Source: an uncultured Planctomycetota bacterium
Lineage (GTDB): Bacteria; Planctomycetota; Planctomycetia; Pirellulales; Thermoguttaceae
Length of the DNA stretch: 6,431 nucleotides
Reading direction: 5' to 3'
NCBI GenBank assembly: GCA_902797455.1
Contig: CADBTE010000155.1
Span: 1 to 6,431 of the forward strand
A program made the position numbers and the translations under genes. Shown piece after piece: positions 1 through 5,683 of this stretch. The stretch's first letter is position 1; every line of letters starts with the position of its first letter. The notes under the pieces were generated by a model. It was given only the letters and a program-made list of their open reading frames with translations, was not told the origin of the DNA and did no database searches.

Positions 1-42
1 TACAGTCTTTAAGATGCCACTCTTGCTTTTCCTGATTGTCAA

Positions 43-65
43 GGTTCTGGTGTCTTACACCAACC
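43..65. other. Bulged hairpin (inverted repeat)
   Basis: GGTT (43-46) pairs with AACC (62-65), and GGTGT (49-53) pairs with ACACC (57-61). The two helices are separated by a two-base bulge (47-48), and the loop is CTT (54-56), giving nine pairs in all. No T-run follows it on either strand, so it is not a standard intrinsic terminator. A second, longer-range match, CAGTCTT (3-9) with AAGACTG (77-83), could enclose it, but a 7-base match at that distance is expected by chance. Function unknown. Confidence 0.35.
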
Positions 66-312
66 CAACGGGGGGCAAGACTGAGGGGGGATTTTATCAC
101 CGGTAAAAAAGCCGCCAAGGCCCCCAACAAGGGAAAAAGGGAAAAAACTCTCTGCACGGGAGGAAAAGCCGGGGGTTTTAGGGGGGAAACGTGAACAGAA
201 AAATTTTTTCTTGATCGGTTTTTAAGGGAAAACGAACGACATGAGAATCCGATTCTTCCGTCTGAAACTAAGGGGAATCGATACGTTTCGAACAAAAAAC
301 AGGGGGGTTGAA

Positions 313-341
313 TTGATTTCTCGCATTCCCCAAGGGATAAT
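313..341 (+). promoter_or_regulatory. Candidate sigma70-type promoter for the phosphoesterase gene
   Basis: TTGATT at 313-318 (four of six consensus -35 bases) and GATAAT at 336-341 (five of six consensus -10 bases) are separated by exactly 17 bp, the preferred spacing. Transcription would start near base 348, giving a 5' leader of about 45 bases before the ATG at 393. An upstream TTGAAT at 308-313 gives a spacing of 22 bp and is less likely. This is a motif match only; no operator is evident. Confidence 0.5.
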
Positions 342-378
342 GGAGAGAATAAGTTGATTGTTCCCCTGTTCCCCCGCT

Positions 379-385
379 AGGAGAG
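379..385 (+). promoter_or_regulatory. Ribosome binding site of the phosphoesterase gene
   Basis: AGGAGAG lies 7 bases before the ATG at 393-395. The match and spacing support this start codon. The Tat motif begins within the first ten residues of that start, which fits as well. Confidence 0.7.
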
Positions 386-392
386 ACACGAC

Positions 393-1418
393 ATGGCCCC
401 TTCCCGCTCCATCACTAGACGACAATTCACCACGATTTTAAGCGCCTTGCCGCTGGCTGTACCCCTTTTCACCCGCCGGGCGCTCTCGCAGGAAGGCCGG
501 CCCGCGCGGTGCTGTTCTTCCCTGGCGGTCGATGGTGACCGGGCACGCTTTTACTGCGAGGGGCTTTCGCAGCCGGTGAAACTCTTCGTTATCACCGATA
601 CCCACCTGTTTCGCGACGATCAGCGGGGGGAACCGTTCCGGCAATATAGCGAACGGATGGCGGGGGCGTATCACCAGACGACCGATATCCATACGGGGAA
701 TCCCACCGACCCGGAGACGGCGCTGGCGGCAACCTTGGAAAAGGCGAAGAAATACGCTCCCGACGCGCTTGTTTTGCTCGGCGATATGGTAAGCTTCCCC
801 AGCGAAGCGGGGGTAGAATGGCTGGTCGAAAAGTTAAACGAGACAGGACTTCCGTGGTATTATATTTCGGGGAATCACGACTGGCACTACGAGGGACTCC
901 CGGGAAGTGAGATCGAACTGCGCGGCCAGTGGGCACCCAAGCGGCTCGGTCCCCTCTACCACGGGGAGAACCCCTTGATGTATGCCGTTGACATCAAAGG
1001 AGTCAGACTGCTGATGATCGACGACTCGACCAACGAGATTCTCCCCGAGCAGCTCGAGTTTTTTCGCGCCGAGGCGGCTTTGGGACAGCCGATGATCCTC
1101 GGAATGCACATCCCCCTTTATGCCGAGGGACGCGGTCTGGGTTTTGGCTGCGGACACCCTGATTGGGACGCGCGGCACGATCACGTCTGGGAAATCGAAC
1201 GGCGCGAGCGCTGGCCGGAAACCGGACACAGCGCCACGACACTGGCCTTCCGCCGGGAGGTACTCGCCGCGCCGAATATGCTGGGTATCGTGACCGGGCA
1301 CATCCACCAAAAGTCCCTGGATGTCATCGATGGGACGCCGCAGTTTGTCGTTCCGACGAACGCCGCGGGCGGCTACCTTCAGGTCGAAATTCTCCCCTCC
1401 GGCAGCCGGGTCGAATGA
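393..1418 (+). CDS. Tat-exported calcineurin-like metallophosphoesterase
   Basis: A 341-residue protein predicted to hydrolyse phosphate esters outside the cytoplasm with a two-metal centre. Residues 1-33 form a twin-arginine signal: TRRQF at 8-12, then a hydrophobic stretch (ILSALPLAVPLF) and a second RR before the likely cleavage region. All hallmark metallophosphoesterase motifs are present in order: D69-T-H71, G130-D131, G160-N-H-D163, H239 in GMH, and G302-H-I-H305. All expected metal ligands therefore seem intact and the enzyme is probably active. The 64-residue stretch between H239 and the GHxH motif is rich in His and Asp (HPDWDARHDH at 255-264) and may shape substrate choice. Family members include phosphatases, phosphodiesterases and nucleotidases; the substrate cannot be told from the sequence. 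Folding before export fits a metal enzyme using Tat. The gene has its own candidate promoter and runs convergently towards the beta-helix cluster. Confidence 0.9.
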   Translation: MAPSRSITRRQFTTILSALPLAVPLFTRRALSQEGRPARCCSSLAVDGDRARFYCEGLSQPVKLFVITDTHLFRDDQRGEPFRQYSERMAGAYHQTTDIHTGNPTDPETALAATLEKAKKYAPDALVLLGDMVSFPSEAGVEWLVEKLNETGLPWYYISGNHDWHYEGLPGSEIELRGQWAPKRLGPLYHGENPLMYAVDIKGVRLLMIDDSTNEILPEQLEFFRAEAALGQPMILGMHIPLYAEGRGLGFGCGHPDWDARHDHVWEIERRERWPETGHSATTLAFRREVLAAPNMLGIVTGHIHQKSLDVIDGTPQFVVPTNAAGGYLQVEILPSGSRVE

Positions 1419-1442
1419 CCACCCGCCAAACAAAAAAACACG

Positions 1443-3524
1443 CTAATCCTTCAGAAAACTAACCGGTTTGGGGCCGATCTCGTCGAGCGGAATCGGTTCC
1501 AAGCCGACCTTCTTCAGCGCGTCGGGTTCGCAGAGCGACTCAACCGTCGCCGCCTCGATCTTTTCTTCGATATTCCCCTCGCGAATCACCATATCGCCCA
1601 TACGCTTAAACGCCTCGGGACAATTCACGATCCAGTTGCGGACCACGGTATTCACGTCGGGGTCTTCAGCGATTTTCGCCAACTCGGGATAACGCTTTTG
1701 CCACACATCACAGGTGATATCGACATCCTCGTAGCAGTTTTTGTGGGTAGGTTTATAGTCACGAGACTCCTGATCGGTCCACGCGCGCGTATAGCGATCT
1801 CCCCAAGGTGTAAAACTCACCGCCGCGTTGCAGTCCAAAAAGAGGTTATTCTCCACAATATTATCTTTCCCCCCATGGATCTGAACCGCGCCGAACTGCA
1901 CCGCGCCGCAGTGGACAAAGATATTGCCGTAGATATGGAAGCCGGAGATCATATCATCGAGCCGCACTCCCGCCGCGCCGCAATCAGTCCCGCCAACGAT
2001 ATTTTCCCAGATGTTATAGCGAATGACATTCCCGCGAAGCGAAGGATTGTAGTAAATGTCGACTCCTCCCTGATCATCCGACTCCCGAACCAAATCGTGG
2101 AAATAGCAGTACTCGATCAATATCTCATTCCCCCCCAGACCGGCCGCGGACGAACTCGAACCGGCAAACTCGCAATGTTCGACTTTGATTCCACACCCAT
2201 TGGCCCAAAAAGCCGGGGCATAAGTTCTCTTGATTCGAGAGAAGTCGAGCACCTTGCAGTTGGATAAAAAATGCCCCGAGTCTGTCAAGGTTTTTCGGTC
2301 CCCCCCCGTTAAGGAAAAACCACCGTAACCCAGGGTATTAAGCTCGGTGTGATAGCAGCCGCAGCTTGAACCGCCGACAATCTCAACCGCGTTGTTCGCG
2401 TAACGGGTCGCCACACAGTCGGCCAGAAGAATGGAGTCTGAATCCCTAACCGAGACCGCGCCCCCAAAGCCACCGTCAAAAGTCAGACCGGCGAGGACCA
2501 AGTGCGCGCAGTTTTTAATCGACAAGAACCATGGCTGCTCAAAAATCACCAGCTCGGGAGATACGCTCTGGTCTCCGGCGGGGGGGATCCAGAAAATACG
2601 CTCGCCGGCACGGTCGATATAGTACTCTCCCTCCGCGTCGAGCTCGCACAGCAAATTAAAGCCGTAGTAACGAAGGTGATGTTTATAGCCATACGGGGAG
2701 GTGTGCGGTTCCTGGATATGGATCACCTGGACGCCATCCCGTTGTTCGATTGCCCCCAGGCGTTCGAACGACTCGCACCAATCCCAGAACCAATAGCCAA
2801 ACAAAAAGGGATCGGGCTCTTTGTCCCATCCGGCACGCTGATCGGCGGCGGCCTCAAAAACACCTTCCGCCGTCCCTTCCTGAGCCCACGAAGAAATCGG
2901 CGTGGCGCCGAGGGCCTTCCCCGATTCGGTAAAGCCGTCATTCGGCCAACGGGCAAGCGTTTGGGCCTGGGAGCCAACGAACATCTCCTGACGCCGGCCA
3001 TAAACATTCGGGGCGTAAGTTTCCGTCCGATAAGGAGTATAGGGCGCGGTCAAGATCTTCCCCAGCGCCTCGGGCCGAATGCGGGTCCGAAACTCCTCCG
3101 GTGCCTGTCGCCAGAAATTACTCCCGGCCAATGGCTCCCAACCTGTCACCGGCGAGATTCCCGAAAAGAGAACTTTTCCTGCGGCACCCGGAGCCGAACG
3201 GAAGAGGATCGGCTTGTCGGCTGTTCCCGCCAGGGAGTCGATCGCGACAGAGTCGGACATCGGATAGACGCCTTCGCCGAAATAGACGCAGACAGCCGCC
3301 TGCGGATGGTCTTGGCGTTGCGCCGCGGCCGCTTTCACCGCCGCGGCGAAGGTGGCCAGCGGCCGCTGTTTTGTTCCCTCGGCGGTATCGTCCCCATCAG
3401 GAGCGACCCAGATTTCAATCTCGGGGGTCGGGATCGGTGGCAGAACAATCGGGAAGTCCGCCCGGCACCAGGAAGCGACGAGCAGCAGCGCAAAAAGCGC
3501 GGCGTAACGATAGGTCGTTTTCAT
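1443..3524 (-). CDS. Secreted right-handed parallel beta-helix protein, copy A
   Basis: A 693-residue exported protein, last gene of the - strand cluster. Residues 1-22 are a Sec signal (MKT...ALFALLLVAS...CRA) with likely cleavage before DFPIV. Residues 37-70 (WVAPDGDD...GTKQRPLATFAAAV) are the typical entry of secreted beta-helix proteins. A more globular middle follows (GYWFWDW at 243-249), then the helix proper at about 335-570 with coil repeats, GGDRKTL (407-413), SRIKRTYAPA (429-438), DDQGG (483-487) and IHGGKDN (549-555). The tail from about 575 lacks clear coils. The fold is that of many polysaccharide lyases, epimerases and hydrolases, but no named catalytic set is recognised. I chose the second ATG of an ATGATG pair because GAGGG lies 7 bases upstream and because it gives exactly the length and N-terminus of the neighbouring paralog. 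A reading frame extends to 3563 but adds an implausible N-terminus. The stop is 24 bp from that of the convergent phosphoesterase. Confidence 0.88.
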   Translation of the reverse strand: MKTTYRYAALFALLLVASWCRADFPIVLPPIPTPEIEIWVAPDGDDTAEGTKQRPLATFAAAVKAAAAQRQDHPQAAVCVYFGEGVYPMSDSVAIDSLAGTADKPILFRSAPGAAGKVLFSGISPVTGWEPLAGSNFWRQAPEEFRTRIRPEALGKILTAPYTPYRTETYAPNVYGRRQEMFVGSQAQTLARWPNDGFTESGKALGATPISSWAQEGTAEGVFEAAADQRAGWDKEPDPFLFGYWFWDWCESFERLGAIEQRDGVQVIHIQEPHTSPYGYKHHLRYYGFNLLCELDAEGEYYIDRAGERIFWIPPAGDQSVSPELVIFEQPWFLSIKNCAHLVLAGLTFDGGFGGAVSVRDSDSILLADCVATRYANNAVEIVGGSSCGCYHTELNTLGYGGFSLTGGDRKTLTDSGHFLSNCKVLDFSRIKRTYAPAFWANGCGIKVEHCEFAGSSSSAAGLGGNEILIEYCYFHDLVRESDDQGGVDIYYNPSLRGNVIRYNIWENIVGGTDCGAAGVRLDDMISGFHIYGNIFVHCGAVQFGAVQIHGGKDNIVENNLFLDCNAAVSFTPWGDRYTRAWTDQESRDYKPTHKNCYEDVDITCDVWQKRYPELAKIAEDPDVNTVVRNWIVNCPEAFKRMGDMVIREGNIEEKIEAATVESLCEPDALKKVGLEPIPLDEIGPKPVSFLKD

Positions 3525-3531
3525 CATTTCA

Positions 3532-3536
3532 CCCTC
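3532..3536 (-). promoter_or_regulatory. Ribosome binding site deciding the start of beta-helix copy A
   Basis: Read on the - strand, GAGGG is followed by TGAA and then ATGATG. The spacing is 4 bases to the first ATG (3527) and 7 to the second (3524). The second is favoured by spacing and by matching the paralog's N-terminus, while the more distant start at 3563 has no support from the paralog. Confidence 0.6.
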
Positions 3537-3566
3537 ATTCCAGCATATCCAGCGGGAAAACAATTC

Positions 3567-5648
3567 TTAGTCCTTCAAAAAACTGCCCGGCCTCGGGCCG
3601 ATCTCCTCGAGCGAAATCGGTTCCAGACCGGCTCTCTTGAGCGAATCACTTTCGCAGAGCGATTCGACCGTCGCCCCCTCGATTTTCTCTTCGATATTCC
3701 CCTCTTGGATCACCCCATCGTGATGTCGCAGAAAGGTATCCTGACAATTCACAATCCAGTTATGAGCCACCGTATTGACATTGGGGTCTTCGGCGATTTT
3801 TTCCAGTTCGGGATAACGTTCCCTCCACAGCGAGGAGGTGATATCGACCTCCTCATAACATTTTCTGCGCATGGCCGGATAATCGGGGGACTGAGGATCG
3901 GTCCAAGCGCGTGTATAGCGATCTCCCCAGGAGGAGAAACTCACCGCCGCGCGGCAGTCCAGAAAGAGATTTCTCTCCACCAGGTTATCTTTTCCCCCGT
4001 GGATCTGAATCGCGCCGAAAATCACCGCGCCGCAGTGGACAAAGATATTGCCGTAGATATGGAAGCCGGAGATCATATCATCGAGCCGCACCCCCGCCGC
4101 GCCGCAGTGGGTCCCGCCGACAATATTTTCCCAGAGGTTATAGCGGATGATATTCCCCCGATAGGAAGGATTGTAGTAGACGTCGATCCCCCCTTGGTCG
4201 TCCGACTCACGCACCAAGTCGTGGAAATGACAATACTCGACCAGCATTTCATTCCCTTCCAAACGGGCCGCCGAGGAACTCGATCCGGCAAACTCGCAAT
4301 GCTCGAACTTCATTCCACACCCTTCGGCGAGAATCGCCGGGGCGTAGGTCCTCTTGATCCGGGAGAAATCGATCACCCTGCAGTTTGACAAAAAATATCC
4401 CGAGTCGGTCAGCGTTTTTCGGTCTCCCCCCTTCAGGACAAAACCACCGAAGCCGATGGTATGAAGCTCGGTGTAACAGCAGCCGCAGTCGGAACAGCCG
4501 ATAATCTCAACCGCGCTGTTCGCGTAACGCTTCACCACGCAGTCGGCCAGAAGAATGGCGTCGGAATCGTGAATCGAAACCGCGCCGCCAAAACCACCGT
4601 CGAAGGTCAAACCGGCAAAGACCAGATGCGCGCAGTTTTTGATCGACAGGAACCACGGTTTCTCAAAGGTCACCAGCTCGGGAGATTCGGTCTGTTCCTC
4701 GGCGGGTGGGATCCAGAAAACGCGGTCGCAGGCGCGATCGATATAGTACTCTCCGGGGGTGTCGAGCTCGCACAGCATATTGAAGCCGTAGTAACGAAGA
4801 TGGTGTTTATAGCCGTACGAGGAGGTATGCGGTTCTTTGACACGGATCACCGGAACACCATCCCTTTGCTCGATCGCCCCAAGACGTTCGAACGACTCGC
4901 TCCAATCCCAGAACCAATAGCCAAACAAAAGCGGATCGGGCTCCTTGTCCCACAGCAGCGACTGATCAGAAGCGGCCTCGAAGATTCCCTCTTTTGTCCC
5001 GTCGTGGGCCCATGAGGTAATCGGCGTGGCACCGAGGGCCTGTCCCGCCTCGGCAAAACCGTCATTCGGCCAGCGAGCAAGCGTTTGAGCCCGGGAGCCA
5101 ACGAACATCTCCTGACGCTGACCATAGACGTTCGGCGCGTATGTTTGCGTCCGATACGCCGTGTAGGGAGCGGTTAAAATCTTCCCCAGCGCCTCGGGCC
5201 GAACACGCTCGCGAACCCCCTCCGGTGCCTGCCGCCAGAAGTCACTGTCGGCCAGAGGTTCCCAGCCATCGACAAAAGAAGTCCCTGCAAAGCAAACCTT
5301 TCCCGCGGCGCCCGGAGCCGAACGGAAGAGAACCGGCTTGTCCGCGGTTCCCGCCAGGGATTCGATCGCGACCGTTTCGGCCATAGGATAGACGCCTTCG
5401 CCAAAATAGACGCAAAGGGCCGCCTCCGGATGGGCTTGTCTTGCCGCCGCGGCCGCTTTGACCGCCGCGGCGAAGGTAGCCAGGGGCCGCTGTTTTGTTC
5501 CCTCGGCGCCATCGTCCCCGTCGGGAGCGACCCAGATTTCGACCTCAGGAGTCGGGATCGGAGGCAGAACGATGGGGAAGTCCGCTCGGCTGCGGAACGC
5601 GGTGAGCAGCAATACAACAAACAGGGCACAGCGACAGATCGTTTTCAT
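3567..5648 (-). CDS. Secreted right-handed parallel beta-helix protein, copy B
   Basis: A 693-residue exported protein and tandem paralog of copy A; the two align without gaps at about 79% identity (147 differences by hand count). The Sec signal is residues 1-22 (MKTICR...LLLTAF...SRA), before the shared ADFPIVLPPIPTPE. Domain order is as in copy A: beta-helix entry motif at 37-70, GYWFWDW at 243-249, GGDRKTL at 407-413, SRIKRTYAPA at 429-438, DDQGG at 483-487, IHGGKDN at 549-555, then a non-repetitive tail. Residues 501-550 differ at only four sites, whereas 551-650 differ at 32. It has an unusual cysteine cluster, GCSDCGCC at 384-391, where copy A has only two of the four cysteines. GGAGGAG three bases upstream of the ATG is a stronger ribosome site than copy A's. 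It starts 35 bp after the deacetylase stop and ends 42 bp before copy A. A role on an extracellular glycan is inferred from fold and context only. Confidence 0.9.
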   Translation of the reverse strand: MKTICRCALFVVLLLTAFRSRADFPIVLPPIPTPEVEIWVAPDGDDGAEGTKQRPLATFAAAVKAAAAARQAHPEAALCVYFGEGVYPMAETVAIESLAGTADKPVLFRSAPGAAGKVCFAGTSFVDGWEPLADSDFWRQAPEGVRERVRPEALGKILTAPYTAYRTQTYAPNVYGQRQEMFVGSRAQTLARWPNDGFAEAGQALGATPITSWAHDGTKEGIFEAASDQSLLWDKEPDPLLFGYWFWDWSESFERLGAIEQRDGVPVIRVKEPHTSSYGYKHHLRYYGFNMLCELDTPGEYYIDRACDRVFWIPPAEEQTESPELVTFEKPWFLSIKNCAHLVFAGLTFDGGFGGAVSIHDSDAILLADCVVKRYANSAVEIIGCSDCGCCYTELHTIGFGGFVLKGGDRKTLTDSGYFLSNCRVIDFSRIKRTYAPAILAEGCGMKFEHCEFAGSSSSAARLEGNEMLVEYCHFHDLVRESDDQGGIDVYYNPSYRGNIIRYNLWENIVGGTHCGAAGVRLDDMISGFHIYGNIFVHCGAVIFGAIQIHGGKDNLVERNLFLDCRAAVSFSSWGDRYTRAWTDPQSPDYPAMRRKCYEEVDITSSLWRERYPELEKIAEDPNVNTVAHNWIVNCQDTFLRHHDGVIQEGNIEEKIEGATVESLCESDSLKRAGLEPISLEEIGPRPGSFLKD

Positions 5649-5651
5649 CGT

Positions 5652-5658
5652 CTCCTCC
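5652..5658 (-). promoter_or_regulatory. Ribosome binding site of beta-helix copy B
   Basis: On the - strand GGAGGAG is followed by ACG and the ATG at 5648-5646. The strong purine match fixes the start and sits inside the 35-bp gap after the deacetylase stop, consistent with translation from a shared transcript. Confidence 0.7.
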
Positions 5659-5683
5659 GAAAGATCAAAAGTTATTCCATCGA

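Larger units (their letters stand above)
1..392. other. Noncoding leader region with G-runs and a bulged hairpin
   Basis: No convincing gene is visible in this stretch on either strand. Its base composition differs from the coding part: it is full of short purine runs, with G-tracts on the + strand at 70-75, 85-90, 131-133, 139-141, 158-160, 171-175, 181-186, 272-275 and 302-307, and A/T runs around 198-225. A hairpin can be drawn at 43-65. The right-hand 80 bases hold the likely promoter and ribosome binding site of the phosphoesterase gene. What lies to the left of base 1 is unknown, so the first 100 bases could be the 3' flank of another gene. Confidence 0.6.
1443..5648 (-). repeat. Tandem gene duplication (two 2,082-bp units)
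   Basis: The coding units 1443-3524 and 3567-5648 have identical length and are offset by exactly 2,124 bp. The encoded proteins align end to end with no insertion or deletion. The linkers before each unit (3525-3566 and 5649-5683) differ in length and sequence apart from the ribosome site, so similarity is essentially confined to the genes. The divergence level shows that this is an old, retained duplication, not a recent one or an assembly artefact. Confidence 0.9.

Noticed and set aside
3..83. A tRNA-like gene, because of a 7-bp outer pairing
   Set aside because: There is no T-loop GTTC-type sequence, anticodon arm or CCA context on either strand.
91..109. Imperfect dyad centred on ACCGGT (99-104) flanked by T- and A-runs
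   Set aside because: The flanks match only with a shift, the element is over 200 bases upstream of the predicted promoter, and short palindromes of this kind are common.
222..425. A 67-codon - strand frame in the leader
   Set aside because: No ribosome site or recognisable motif was found, and it overlaps the start of the phosphoesterase and its promoter on the other strand.
834..1433. A 199-codon - strand frame opposite the phosphoesterase
   Set aside because: The sense strand has all five metallophosphoesterase motifs, so this is a shadow frame.
1698..2267. A 189-codon + strand frame resembling part of the long antisense frame
   Set aside because: The resemblance (for example AVDKDIAVDMEAGDHIIEPH in both) is the mirror of the conserved sense region 501-550 of the paralogs, not evidence of a separate gene pair.
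3459..3524. Lipoprotein signal in beta-helix copy A, from Cys20 after the hydrophobic stretch
   Set aside because: The residues before it (A-S-W) do not fit a lipobox, and copy B has Ser at this position. An ordinary signal peptidase site after CRA/SRA fits both.
2502..4388. A 628-codon open frame on the + strand running antisense across both beta-helix genes
   Set aside because: It lies opposite two genes with signal peptides, ribosome sites and conserved domain motifs. Its product is Arg/Pro/Ile-rich with no recognisable domain, and a similar antisense frame appears opposite both paralogs simply because the sense sequences are homologous.
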